A DNA stretch of 64,000 nucleotides from Prostheceraeus crozeri (lineage: Eukaryota > Platyhelminthes > Polycladida > Euryleptidae), in the NCBI GenBank assembly GCA_907163375.1, contig CAJQUW010017013.1:165744-229743 (forward strand). The letters run 5' to 3'. Position 1 is the first letter of the stretch; every line of letters starts with the position of its first letter. Under the pieces are notes generated by a model. It ran no database searches, was not told the DNA's origin, and saw only the letters and a list, made by a program, of their open reading frames with translations. Made by a program: the position numbers and the translations under genes. Positions 11,911 to 22,583 of the stretch are shown here, in pieces.

Positions 11911-12123
11911 ATGTCGGCGGCTGTCGGGGAATTGTCGGAGGCTGTCGGGGAATTGTCGGTGGCTGTCGGGGAATTGTCGGTAGTGTGTCGGCGAAACAGT
12001 CGGGGAATTGTCGGCTCACCGATTCGTCGGCAGATAGTCGGGGAATTAGGACCTTTCCCGTCATTAAGCCGAGTCGGCTTCCCGACAATGGACCGACAGT
12101 TCACCGACAATTTTTTTTCACCG
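11911..12123. repeat. Right subterminal GTCGG repeats of the 6.4-kb insertion
   Basis: About 13 GTCGG and 3 CCGAC pentamers fall in some 205 bp. The inner part is a local tandem repeat of GGCTGTCGGGGAATTGTCGG-type units; the outermost part reads CACCGACAATTTTTTTTCAC and then CG at the end. Confidence 0.8.
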
Positions 12124-13296
12124 GGGTGGTTCATGCAAGATCGCCGGAATGTCCCTCTTATTTTTCTGCATTGTTCCGAGATACGTGGTGTTCCGGTTCA
12201 GCAGTTCAGTAGCAACATCCATCGAAGTGAAGAATCTGTCCCCGGTGACATTTCTTCCGTCGTTGAAGAACGGTCCACACAAATTCATCACAAGTGATTT
12301 TGCTCGATTTGACTCTTTGTGAACTTCAGCCGCGACACTGTCTTCCGGACGTTTAGTTAGTGGGCTGCCATTCAAGAAATACCTGTTCTTAGCATCTGTG
12401 CACCATCTCACAAGCTCGCCATACTTTCCCGGTTTTGACGGATTGTAGATCCGGTGTGGTGAGCGACAACGTGACGCGACCAGTTGTTCATCAATGGTGA
12501 TTGAATGGCTGGCTTTGTAAAAAGTACGGAGTCTTTCATTCTACTCAGACCAGATGTCTCTCAAGGCAGCAAATGAATCTGTTTTCTTCCGGTCTTCTCT
12601 GAGCTCTGAATCATCGAATCGCAATACACGGTTCCAAGTTTGGAATAAGTTGCGACTCATAGTTGTGCGGTAGAACGTGTTGTAGTTCTCACTCCAAAGT
12701 TGCTCGATTGGAATCTTCTGATCGCCGAAAACCCCTCTGAAGTACAGAATTCCAAAGTAAGCTTTTAGCTGGACAGCAGTCAACTGAACTTCAATACCCA
12801 GAGCATTTGCTTTCATCTGAGAAAAATGAACAATTTGCATGAGCATAGTGTCTGGGAAGAAAAGTGACCAGGTTTCCAAAATGGTGTTCTTCACTGCACC
12901 TGGTTCGGGTTTCCCTCCACCAACGTGAACAACATTTGCTGCATCGCGTCGACCTCTCTGCTGAGGTGGTTCAGGTGACCACAAATAACCATTCTTATCG
13001 TTGTAGGGATTTGCTTGTGCCTGTCGAGGTACAAAACCTCGTCCACGACCGCGCACAGCCGGTTGTTGAGACGAAACAAGTAATCCTCGCCCTCTTCCTC
13101 CGCCAACGCGTCGTCGTGGCACTGGGGCATCTTCATCACTCGTATTATCCTCACTCGATGCCGAATCATCGTGAACATCTACAATGTTCTCCACGTTATC
13201 TTCCTGGTATGAATCAGCATCTACTTCTGAGTCCGATTCTGTTGCTCCGAATAGTGCAGCTTGAGCCAGTCGAGCAGCCTCTCGTTGCGGTCGCAT
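12124..13296 (-). pseudogene. piggyBac transposase, N-terminal and first catalytic part
   Basis: The start was chosen at the ATG at 13,296 (MRPQREAARLAQAAL). An acidic, low-complexity N-terminus (ESDSEVDADS, an S/E/D-rich stretch, and RGRG repeats) gives way at about residue 130 to the DDE_Tnp_1_7 core: LKAYFGILYFRGV, then LWSENYNTFYRTTMSRNLF. An in-frame TAG at 12,541-12,543 follows RDIWSE, where the family usually has a sense codon. Beyond it the same frame continues with SITIDEQLVASR, CRSPHRIYNPSKPGKYG and VTGDRFFTS, the first catalytic aspartate region. It ends at the 6.4-kb insertion after HEPP; the rest of the gene is at 5,049-5,717. Confidence 0.9.
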
Positions 13297-13736
13297 GATT
13301 GAGAATGACAGTAACTGACACTGTGTAGGGTTGCGCCATCGATTGGCTTTGACCTAGCATCATGGAGCATCGCTCAGATCGGCCGGTCAGACGAGCGTTC
13401 GTTCTGCTTCTGGCGTGCACCTTAGCGCGTGCACTTTTGCTGACCTTTTCGCACTCCAGTTCTGACGCCTCGACATCGACGCGTCATCATTCTCTATACC
13501 TCTTTCTGTTGTCTGTCTTATAAATGTCAATCTTTGCAAGCCACGTCGTACGCCTCTGTAAATGGGTAGAACCCAAAAGAACTGCGTTGATTCAACGGTC
13601 AATGAACAATTAATGAACAACGGTCGCTAGATCATCACAAATCGTTTAAATCGTTTGCTAATATATCTAAGAAAATTGTCATGAAAGGATTTGTCACTGA
13701 TTGAAACAAACTGAGTAATACTCACGAAAACAGCAC
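13297..13736. other. piggyBac 5' flank between transposase start and right TIR
   Basis: This is noncoding, transposon-internal sequence on the 5' side of the minus-strand transposase, where its promoter would be expected. No specific promoter element was identified. Confidence 0.5.
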
Positions 13737-13773
13737 AGGGTGGCTCTCAGAACCACCCTTGGTAGCCTAAGGG
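13737..13773. repeat. piggyBac right terminal inverted repeat
   Basis: A single TIR block ending in GCCTAAGGG, followed by TTAA. It includes the AGGGTGGCT...AACCACCCT stem, now with one mismatch. It matches the inner block of the left end (4,918-4,953). Confidence 0.88.
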
Positions 13774-14176
13774 TTAAAAAGCAAATCCACTGATGTGTTC
13801 AAAATATAGCCTAGTTTAAGAACAGCTTCAAGCGCGCAGAATTCTTTATTTGCAGCAAAATTAGAATATTTATTGTAATTATAGACTCTATGGAGATACT
13901 CTCTCTACACTTTCCATGCGCGTGTCCATAGAAAGAAATTTCGGCATCTAGTTTCTCAAAATTTATTATGGTTGGTTCTCATCGCACATGTACACAGTGT
14001 CACGGAGAGTGCGGTTTCATTTTCCATTTCCTAGAAGATTTTTCTTCACATTCCTGTCTAATTTGACCTTTCCGAACACGAAGATTCCGAATACGATTGT
14101 TAGAAAATCATCCATCGACGGCTTTTCGAGAAAAAGTCAAACATTCAAAATGGCGGACATTGAAACCGAAACTGCA

Positions 14177-14659
14177 CCGCGCGTATTTCTATTAAATTAT
14201 CCAAAAGAGTTTTCCTCACATTCCTCTAGACTCTGAATATGATGGTTAAAACATCATCCATCGAGGGCTTTTTGAGAAAAAATCACGAATTAGAATACAA
14301 AATTCATAAAAAAATATTATTAATCGAAGTGTTACAGGCCTATTATTAATTACCAGCTTTCCAACAATGACCTTCACATGTTATTTAAATTAGCTTTAAG
14401 TACCATATTAATAATTCCATTAGTGCAACAGGACAGTAAAAACACCACTGCTACACTGTAAATCGCTGGATACGAAAATTACATACAAACATATACCAAA
14501 TTCACATACAATTTGAAACTACCATCTGATAAGAGATTCTCGCATGCTTACAGAGATCTGGTATGTTTTTCATACGAAATCTCACTTACCTTTTATGTGA
14601 TTGGTATGTAGCGATACGAACTATTCTAACTGTGATTGACTGTTTTACACTAAAATACG
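14177..14659. repeat. Right copy of the 484-bp direct repeat
   Basis: Counterpart of 1-484. Here the sequence continues without a break into ...ACGAGTTGTTGGTATGG, giving the uninterrupted version of the site where the LTR fossil begins in the left copy. An older, diverged relative of its first 110 bases (TTCCTCACATTCC, then AAATCATCCATCGA) lies just upstream at about 14,025-14,150. Confidence 0.9.
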
Positions 14660-15440
14660 AGTTGTTGGTATGGTTTACATACGATGCCCTATGCAAATTC
14701 GTCCTTATTCGTATAACTTTCGCATGTAGAGTTTTAAGTCATCTAGAAAAATAATTATATGTATTGCATGCTATTTTCAAATAACTTTTGTCAGCAATAT
14801 CAGCCATATGCATTCTTATGGATAGCGTGGTGTTTCGAGTTCATAATCTAGAGTCGATTTATTGCGAAATTAATACTGGCTGTCGTCGTTGCTACTTGCC
14901 TAGCAACATTTATACGACTCATAATCAGCTCAACTCCATAAACTAAGTTGCTTAACATTTGACCGATGTCCTTCGAGCAACCATGTTGACTTACATATCT
15001 CAAACATGACCATATCTGCTTTCATGAATGTTATTATTTCAGGTTGATAATAAACTTAATTTCAAAATTACATAATGCAATTGTTGACGGTTGAATGCTT
15101 ATTGATTATTTATGAAATGCCTTAGACTTGCGTGTATTAGAATTGAATTCAACACTGTAAGTTTGACTCTTGTTGTTATGTTTTATATACGAGACCCGAT
15201 GCAAATTCGCCCTCATTTGTATGCCTCTGGTATGAAGAACTTTAAGTCACATGGCAAAAAATATATATTCCATACTACTGTCAAATAACTTTTTTCAGTA
15301 TTACCAGTAATGAATATTTCTTTTTGATAGTGTCGTATTTAACTAGATTAGATTTAATGTGAATTTTATGCTCTACGAGTATGTCGTCGTTGCTGCTTGC
15401 CTAGTAACATTGACGACGCTTGGTTAGCTCTACTTTATGA
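14660..15440. repeat. Old tandem duplication (about 14,660-14,945 and 15,170-15,440)
   Basis: Shared blocks in the same order: GTTGTTGGTATG/GTTGTTATG, GATGCAAATTCG, CAAATAACTTTTGTCAG, GTCGTCGTTGCTACTTGCCT, AGCTCAACT or AGCTCTACT. The copies differ heavily, so the event is much older than the 484-bp duplication. No coding content was seen. Confidence 0.65.
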
Positions 15441-16190
15441 ACCAAATTCTTACGGAGCACGTGGTTGAGAAATCCAACCTGCCTTGTGACGATGGTTCGC
15501 ATCAATTGTCTCGTTGTTCCAGCCCGCTGCAGCACTGTGTCGTTCCGCACCTTCTTCGTCCAGGGTATGCGCATCATTCTTCGCAGGAACCACATTTCCG
15601 TCGCCTCCAGGCGATTCTACATCGCGTTTGACTGATTGTCCAGCACTCACAGCCATAGGAGAACCGACCACACTTCAAGAGCCGAAGTCTTGCTGCAATG
15701 CTGATCGAGTGAGAGGTCAGAATGCTTTTCAGAATGCTTTGCAGTCTTTGCGATTCCAATGCGCCTGTGGATATCTATGTCACACTTTCCGGTCGATGTT
15801 CATGCGGCCCAAGTAGGCCTACTGGAATCATAGAAATTGACAACAATAAAACCTCTAGAATGGAAATTAAGCTTCATGCAATGCAAAATAACGGCGCATA
15901 AATCGCACGCATTTTCACTTAGATGCACCTGCCAACGTCTGTATCATTGGGTTAGAAGCAGTCACATGAGTAAATCGAAGCTTTTAATTGGTTCCTCATG
16001 CCCCAACTTAGTTCCTCCGGATGTGCCGCGACCTTGAGTCAATTTCCAATCTAGCGAACTTCAGATAAACATGACTGGAATTGGCCGACCTGTTCCAGCG
16101 CATCTCCGTTCACTTTGATGAAACATGGCGGCGTGACAGGCTTCTCGGAGAAAACCATAACGAAGGATTTTCTTCTGTTGATGGTGAGCC
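15400..16190 (-). pseudogene. Non-LTR retrotransposon (LINE) reverse transcriptase remnant
   Basis: On the minus strand the C-terminal half of a LINE RT is recognisable in pieces: KSFVMVFSEKPVTPP and FIKVNGDALEQVGQF (about 16,165-16,082), SISIAARLRLLKC and YGCECWTIS (about 15,730-15,620), then MWFLRRMMRIPWTKKVRND and FLNHVLRK (about 15,595-15,440). The pieces lie in different frames, so small frameshifts are present, and the 256-bp-family MITE at 15,829-16,073 splits it. The RRM-IPWT...R-FL-HVLR pattern is standard for the end of the LINE thumb region. I cannot assign the clade (CR1/Jockey/RTE-like). Confidence 0.8.
15829..16073 (+). mobile_element. hAT-like MITE, CATAGAAAT family, copy 1
   Basis: Flanked by an exact 8-bp duplication, ACTGGAAT, at 15,821-15,828 and 16,074-16,081. 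Termini CATAGAAATTGAC at the left and ATG at the right (the right end is about 11 bp shorter than in copy 2). It is inserted in the LINE RT remnant. The body matches the copies at 28,634-28,889 and 29,009-29,265. No coding capacity. Confidence 0.92.
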
Positions 16191-17742
16191 CTTAAAACTT
16201 AGGCATGGGCTCTGTATAAAGTTTCATAATTTGAAATTTTCAAAAAGCAAGTTTTTCTTATAGGGCCTAAGCAGCTCTGAACATTTTTATCACGTTTAAT
16301 CAGTTCTAGGCCAGCAGGCCTAGTAGTCATTAGAAAAAAAGTATTTTAGGAAGACGCATCGGCCACAGCGATTTTCCATAGGGTTTTCAAGAATTTTCAA
16401 TTCGTTTCCAGTTCGCATATCCACGGATGTTTGGGGTCATTACGCGTAATTGAGGGTGGCATGTCGGCAGTCCTGTTACGCAGACTTTGTGTCTTATGTG
16501 TCTGCATGCATCAGAGGCTAAGGAATGTGATAGGCTACCTCAATTCCATGCTTACGGAAGACAGAACACGCTTAGCGGTTCATCCGTGGTCTCAACCGCG
16601 GTCATCAAGTGATTTCTGACTCTTAGTGCAACGCGTGTGTCGGGTAGAAGTATAAACTGCCCTTAACCCCGGAGGTTTGGGGTGCTCCGTAATTACGCGT
16701 GGCAATGTCAGCTAGTGCACTTGCGTGAATTGAAGATGAAATTTTTTACTATGTCAGATTTAGATGATGTGTTTTCAAGTGTATGAACTTCACGTCACCC
16801 TAATTGTACAGAGTAATGTATATATCTTCTCTCTCACATGAATTGTCAGAAGTCGTAAATCATACGAACAAGCTGTATACCGTATTTGAGGCGAACGAGA
16901 TGTGTAAGTTGATCGCCAGACCCTTGCGTTTTCAGCTGGAACACAATAGGAAGTCCGCCATCTGCTTTAAAATCAAGATTCGCAGTAAATAAAAACCAAC
17001 AGAATTCTACAATGATAACACACTTGTATTTGTCTCAGCTACAAAAAACACCTTTCTCTCAAAATGACAAATCAAATATAGCGAAAAGCTTCAAGCCGCG
17101 GTGTTTTCTGTCGGCTGTTTTTGAATTTCTGCATAGCGGCATGTCCGTCAGGGTTGGCTCGATAAATTCCTGATAAAAGCTCAGAAACGTCGCTCCTTTC
17201 CCGATACAGGATGTTTACCTTGACAAAGCAAAACGACGAATGATAATTAAGGAGACTGTATTTTCCATTGGTGATGAATATCGATGGAAATGAATGGCTT
17301 GCACAAAATACAGAGCACTTAGAATGAAGAGGATCACAATTACAAAATGAAGATAATTGAACTGATATGGAAGAAAATGAAGCTATGATTGCTGTCACGG
17401 GACAAAAATCGCCACAAACAGGACGGACAAGAAATAATACAATGCATGTGTTTGCTCCGTTATTTCGATATCAAGGCGGATATTTCACAATTTGACATTT
17501 CTCGATGTCAAACAAAAATACTAATATATGTACCTACTTGTACGTTCCATATAAGTAGGCTTACAAATATTAAGAAATTTGTTTTCGGTCTTGAAATCGA
17601 AATATCAAAAGCAATGTTTACAAAATTTACAAAAATTCAATCATTATTCGTAATATTATACAAGCTACTCTACTACAGACCAAGATAAGTTGACCAATAA
17701 CCTATAACGGTCACAAGTCTAGTCTTAAGGAATGGTTGAGCG
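16191..17742. other. No gene recognised
   Basis: Two loosely similar phrases, GTTTGGGGTCATTACGCG (about 16,428) and GTTTGGGGTGCTCCGTAATT (about 16,674), may be decayed repeat ends. The part nearest 17,742 would be the ENKD1 3' UTR on the minus strand; I could not identify a clear AATAAA. Confidence 0.4.
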
Positions 17743-18067
17743 TCAGTCAATTCTGACGAAAACTTTGGGTTTAGAGAATATTTTGATCGCTTCTTCCACC
17801 TCAGCGAGTTTCTTGTCGAGTTGTTCTTTTCGAGTTCGAAGTCGCAATGTGTCGGTGCGGATGGGAAGGCTGACCAGTTCATTGATGAGTTCCCGCTCAG
17901 TAGCCTTGAGAAGACCCAGAGTTTCCCGGCGTTCATCCTCCGGCATTTTCCGGTGTCCAGGCGGCTGTTCTGGGTCTGGTCTGTTGTTCCGAGCCTCGTC
18001 TGCAGCGCGCTCCCAATCATCCTGACGGCGAACAAGATAATCTGGCACAACACCGCGTTTGTATCTC
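17743..18067 (-). CDS. ENKD1: ENKD1, last coding exon (enkurin domain)
   Basis: ENKD1 is a centrosome- and cilium-associated microtubule-binding protein; the enkurin domain is its C-terminal module. This exon encodes 107 residues ending KIFSKPKVFVRID and a stop. Recognisable family blocks: VPDYLVRRQDDW, PDPEQPPGHRKMP, ERRETLGLL, then the basic coiled-coil-like TRKEQLDKKLAEVEEAIKIF. From memory of the vertebrate protein the order and spacing are the same (PDPAMPPGH, VEEAIKIFSRPKVFV). The exon begins just after a good minus-strand acceptor (TCATTTTCAG) with one base completing a codon begun in the previous exon, at 45,676-45,965. The frame is intact, so the gene is probably functional. Enkurin itself is less likely because of the PPGH...MP and PKVFV signatures. 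Confidence 0.92.
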
Positions 18068-18092
18068 CTGAAAATGAGAAGATCGAGGTGAA

Positions 18093-18165
18093 ACGTCCGC
18101 GTGGTGTAGTGGTTAATGACATGGATATGTGCTCAGAAAGTAGTGGGGTCGAATTTGCAAGGGAG
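18093..18165 (+). other. tRNA-like fragment (A-box and B-box)
   Basis: TGGTGTAGTGGTTAA resembles a tRNA D-arm/A-box, and GGGGTCGAATTT about 40 bases on resembles a B-box. The arms do not pair well. It is probably a tRNA or SINE-head relic. It sits about 30 bases from the ENKD1 last-exon acceptor, inside the big intron. Confidence 0.35.
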
Positions 18166-19033
18166 ACATCAAAGAAGGATTTAACAGTACAGTTCACAAA
18201 TAACCAATTGAGAATGTAGAGACCTCCATGTCATGAAACAAGTTATCAGAAAGGGCATTCTAAATACCGAAATAGTATCATTGCCTGCACCAAAGTCAGT
18301 ACCTTTCTGATCATTTACTGCAGAAACTTCAATCCTTGACAAATGTGGAGATCCTTTTGACACTGCATCGTTCAAATCTCGACAAATTAGAGCTTTGGAG
18401 GCTGAACTTAATACGAAGATCGGAATGACTGATCGAATGGTCATCCTTGAATAAAATTGTTCGTGTGCAAATGTTGAGGTTTGATGATGGGCGAACGTCG
18501 CTACTGTCAACATGATACTGCCCAGTCATCTTTTGGAGGTAAATCATCGGAATTACGTACCTCTCCAATCAGCAATATAAAGCGCAGCCACGTATCTTTG
18601 AAAATGTTGATCAGTATCTGCAAGCCTCAAATCAAATGCTGCAATTTAAATTCATTGATTCGAGTTACAATAAGTTGTCATTCTGAGAACAATTCTGAGG
18701 ATCAGGTATTACACGTGGTCCATCATACTGACAGGCTCTTCCGAAGTAGGTCTAAAATTGAACTCTTAAGAAGCCTAAACGGCAAGTAATGAGCAACAGA
18801 AACCTATTTTTTGATGTTCCATTTACATTGAATGAAATGGCAGCTATTTAGGTTTTCTGATTCTCCAACAAAGGATGCAATTCAAAATTCAATCATGTTA
18901 TTCACATTGTGTTTGCAAAAAGCAATATTAATCAATAATTGCAGCCGCACTAACTTGACGACATGTCACCACTGTGTTTAAAGTGATTACCCAAAGAAAT
19001 TTCCATTAATATGCTAATTCCGCATCTCAAAGT
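18166..19033. other. Intronic sequence, no gene recognised
   Basis: Short frames on both strands lack family signatures. This is part of the 27.6-kb ENKD1 intron. Confidence 0.45.
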
Positions 19034-20692
19034 TCCTTCCCCCTTCCATGCCGGCCAGCCGCCACACCTGTTCAATGCTATTTCAATAATAATAATTAGG
19101 GCTCTTGGTACTATGGCGTGAATAGGAGGCGATTTGTACCAAGCGCCCTCCAATGGGAGTCGCTGTTGTACGTAGCGCCCTCCCATCTTCATTTGATATC
19201 TATGATGAATTGAGACTCCATATTACTTGTACATGTCGGGCTAGTTGTCCTTTATCTATAACAACAACAACATGGATTGATTATCTGTGCCACGGTGTTA
19301 TATCGACATGATAGAAGATAAAATGTATGAAATTATAGGGCGCTCTGTACACTTTCAATAAAATATAAAAAAGTTAACTCTAGAAAAGTTTCTCGCTTAT
19401 CCCTATTAACTATTCACATTAAACCAAACTTATTTTTGCAAGATTTATCGCCTTCGAAATTTTTCGCATGCTAGCTGCAGTGATATTGGTTAATGGTGCC
19501 ATCATACAAAAATACATGTAGTAATGACTCGGCATGATGACAGTGATTTCATCAAGGTGAAGCAATGCAAACTGGCAAACGTGACATCTAGTAGCAACTA
19601 ATTGAAGCCAATGAGGAGCGTTGCACTAAACCGATACTATTAAAGGCATATTCCTAGAATTCGCAGGCTCATTTCGCAATGTCAGATGACCAGTTCAGCG
19701 ACCGGGACGAATTCGCGTCTCAAATTGACACGTTGGATGATGCAATTTTTTGATTCTTCGGCTGCGAATGCTTGGTTGAATTGTGTATTAGAGGTTTGTC
19801 ATAACTACACATGTGACATGTCTTTTCCTTGATAATCTCATCGTTTGAGTCATGAGAAGCATATAAAGTGTAAGATGAAATACATACATTGCATCGATCA
19901 TCTTAGAAATACTGCATAGAAAGCATCCTTGATTATTTCGAGATCATTGACATAACAAGTAAACTTAATATTTCATCATGTGATGCATTATTGTTGATAG
20001 ATAAATCAAGAGCAGATACATTATTGAATTTGACTAAACAAAATCAAACTTAACTGTAATTACAAAAAACACGGTCTTAGACAAACATTGATATTTTTCT
20101 TTCAAAAGGCTTGCAGCTGAGGTTGTAGGCCCAATTATGTTTTTCTTCAACACTTGTCGCAAAATAATATCTGAGTTAGCCTTACGTGATACAAGAATCT
20201 ATATAAGAATCATAGAACATCATAAGATAGAATATTTTATATATTGTAGTTGTTCTGATCATTTTAATAAAGGCGGTTAGTACACCCACCGTACCAAGCG
20301 CCCTTATTGGAAATTAAAAATTTCTGTTTCATGCGCTTTGGTTCTGGTACATGCCTGTTTACTAATACATAAATGAATTTGTAATAAGATCTAAAAGCAA
20401 TTTGTACCAAGCGCCCTATTTTCCTGAATTTTGTACAGAGAGCCCTGATCATTGTTATACGAATATATACGAAGCGCCCGAATTTCTGATAATCGTGTGT
20501 ACTAAGCGCCCCAATCATTACAAATAATAACAAATGTCGTATATTTGAAGAAAATACAGTCTCAATGATAAAAATCGAGAGACAATCAAAAAGTAAATGT
20601 AGCAAAGTAATCAAGTATTACCAAACTCATTCACAAAGTCTCCCCCTTCCATGCCAGCCAGCCAGCCAGCCGTCACACTTGTTCAATACTAT
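19034..20692. repeat. Cluster of TACCAAGCGCCC-type motifs between short direct repeats
   Basis: The motif GTACCAAGCGCCCT and close variants occur about nine times: near 19,096 (minus), 19,131, 19,163, 19,337 (minus), 20,296, 20,400, 20,434, 20,466 and 20,496. The cluster is bracketed by direct copies of a ~50-bp block (CCCCCTTCCATGCC, CAGCC, TGTTCAAT) at about 19,034-19,083 and 20,641-20,692. No coding region was recognised inside. It may be a transposon with subterminal repeats or a pile-up of small elements. Confidence 0.65.
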
Positions 20693-21303
20693 TACGAAAC
20701 TCATTCACAAAGTTCAATATTCGTTCCTTGCGAGAACCATATTGACTCATGTTTTGAAGAGATCTCATTTGAATACAGAACTGACCACTGCTCTGCGGAC
20801 ACCATGCAGTCAATCTTGACTAGTAACTTGACATGGTGACTACTGAGAGGCAGTAATACTTCATTTTTTAATGCTGAATATAGAACTCGTCTGAATGAAC
20901 ATTGGAATGAAAATTAGGAAAGCTAAATGCGATATTAAATTGGTCTTCATGCAATCAATCTTTTATTAGTATTTCATCGTACGTCATTGAAGTTTACATC
21001 AGTCACTTGTTCTCCGAAATTATCGTTTTTCTTTCATTTGAATAATTCCTCCTAGAAACATCTGTTGTTGAAGTTATCCTTCACGCACTTCAACTTTGTC
21101 ACGTTTGAATCGACATCTAAAATCATTGCTTCGAATAAGACACACAGAGGAATCGGAAACTCAAAACTGAAACACGACAGCTTTTCATTAATGAGATTCA
21201 CTTCCGACGGTTGCTTCATCAACATGTTGGCCGTCGTCTGAGGACGTTTTATATCCACCTGTCTGTGTTCAGTTTTCGCCAATATAGCAAGGAGAGTGAT
21301 CAC

Positions 21304-21825
21304 CACAGAATTAGACAGGTCGTCTCTTCTTCTGTTTGACTAGAAGGGAAGCATTGGAACATGAAACGTTAATGAAATGGCACAATCTGCTGACATAATG
21401 CCATAGCAATCGAACAATGAGCAGCCAGTTCAGCATTAAACACGCCAAATTGTCTGAAGTTTCAGTGACAGTTATGAACCAAATCACACAGCAAAGAGAA
21501 ACAGTCGATGTCAAGTTCTACAGAGAAGTTTGTGAACGTGTTTTCGTGCGCCTGCTAACTTTTTTAATAATGATCGGACTGCCCAACATTATCGAGAAAA
21601 CTTCTGCGCAATGATCTGAATTCTTTGAATCTGAAGGAATCGTGGCGATCGGAGCATTTTAAAGGAATTCAGAGCAATCCGCAAGCGACACAAGACTACT
21701 TTTCCTATATCTGCAAGGTATTAAGAAATTCTTTTTGCCCACTTAATAAGTTCCTGCATGTGCCATTGTTTTGAATCAGTTTGCACTTCTAGCAAAGTGA
21801 TGCGATTAAACAATCTAATTCTATG
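21304..21825 (-). mobile_element. hAT-like MITE, CACAGAATTAGA family, copy A
   Basis: 522 bp with termini CACAGAATTAGA and TCTAATTCTATG, flanked by an exact 8-bp duplication GTGATCAC (21,296-21,303 and 21,826-21,833). The same element occurs in opposite orientation at 38,164-38,685 and as variants at 46,114-46,723 and 47,469-47,985. An 8-bp duplication fits the hAT superfamily. No transposase. Confidence 0.93.
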
Positions 21826-22502
21826 GTGATCACAGTAGACGACAATAACGTCAAGTTGTTCAATCGATTAAATACGATGATTGAAGAGCAGCCGAAACAA
21901 TAAGCAATAGACATCGGGTTTTCGTTCTTGTCACTCTAACTTAACCAAAACCGAAAACGTCTGGTTTCCATGTGAGTTCTCCTTATCACCCAATAACCGA
22001 AGTATTCACCTAAACAGCCAACTTGACGCTGATAAGCGTGATCACTTGCTGTCTTCACACGTCAACGGATGAGCGGATTGAACAGTCATACTCTGTCTGA
22101 AAATCCGCTTTCATGGAAGACTATGTCACTTGGAGCCGTCGGGACAGACGATTCAAAATGCACCAAAATCACCAACAGAATGAGGTCATCTTCTCACCCA
22201 CTTCTAATCCGAAACTGCTTGCATACCACTGCTGCTTTAAAACAATTCATCATAAGCTGACGGTAATGAAGCAATATCTGCGGAATACGATTATTTTGAT
22301 GTCAACTTATGAATTCGACGAAGTAATGTCCTCGCCACGGAGTAATTCCTCATCAGTAATAGAGGAATGCACAAATGTCGACATCTCCGGCTATTGTTAA
22401 CAGCTGATCTGCTGATAATGCGATCTCTATGTCTACAGCAGACAATGGAATCACATACACTCATTTACGTCATCAACAATTGCCACATGACAATGTGAAT
22501 CA

Positions 22503-22583
22503 GTCGCGATGGCCGAGTGGTTAAGGCGTTGGACTAGAAATCCAATGAGGTTTCCCCGCGCAGGTTCGAATCCTGACGTCACT
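22503..22583 (+). tRNA. tRNA-Ser(AGA)-like sequence, probably a pseudogene
   Basis: The D-arm (TGGCCGAGTGGTTAAGGCG), a perfect anticodon stem-loop (TTGGA-CTAGAAA-TCCAA, anticodon AGA), a long serine-type variable arm (GAGG/CCCC with one mismatch) and the T-arm core GGTTCGAATCC are all present. The 3' acceptor strand (CGTCACT) does not pair with the 5' strand (GTCGCGA), and the serine discriminator G is absent. The sequence is therefore probably not charged, or it was copied without its 3' end. It lies inside the ENKD1 intron. Confidence 0.75.

Larger units (their letters stand above)
5718..12123. mobile_element. 6.4-kb insertion with matching inverted ends, superfamily unresolved
   Basis: The insertion interrupts the piggyBac transposase. 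The left end reads CGGTGAAAAAAAATCGTCGG and the right end, reverse-complemented, reads CGGTGAAAAAAAATTGTCGG, so about 25 bases match well. Both ends continue into subterminal regions crowded with GTCGG/CCGAC. Because the target and ends are both GC-rich (CCC/GGG) I cannot fix a target duplication. The interior is AT-rich with no intact transposase. It holds a THAP-like segment near 6,960-7,160, a Cys-rich minus-strand frame at 6,494-6,802, a long inverted repeat and Penelope/SINE-like tails. It may be a non-autonomous or decayed autonomous DNA transposon. P, hAT, Zisupton or Transib relatives are possibilities I could not confirm. Confidence 0.75.
4890..13773 (-). mobile_element. piggyBac-superfamily DNA transposon, split by a 6.4-kb insertion
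   Basis: The element is bounded by TTAA at 4,886-4,889 and 13,774-13,777, the hallmark piggyBac target duplication. The terminal inverted repeats read CCCTTAAGCTACCAAGG on the left and CCTTGGTAGCCTAAGGG on the right. A minus-strand transposase occupies the interior in two pieces. Without the insertion at 5,718-12,123 the element would be about 2.48 kb, normal for the family. It is inactive as it stands because the transposase carries both a nonsense codon and the insertion. The near-matching ends suggest a fairly recent arrival, older than the inserted element. Confidence 0.93.

Noticed and set aside
13387-13620. Small minus-strand frame upstream of the piggyBac transposase
   Set aside because: It lies between the transposase start and the right terminus; no family match, probably noncoding transposon sequence.
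17732-18219. Plus-strand frames overlapping the ENKD1 last exon
   Set aside because: They are antisense shadows of the conserved minus-strand exon.
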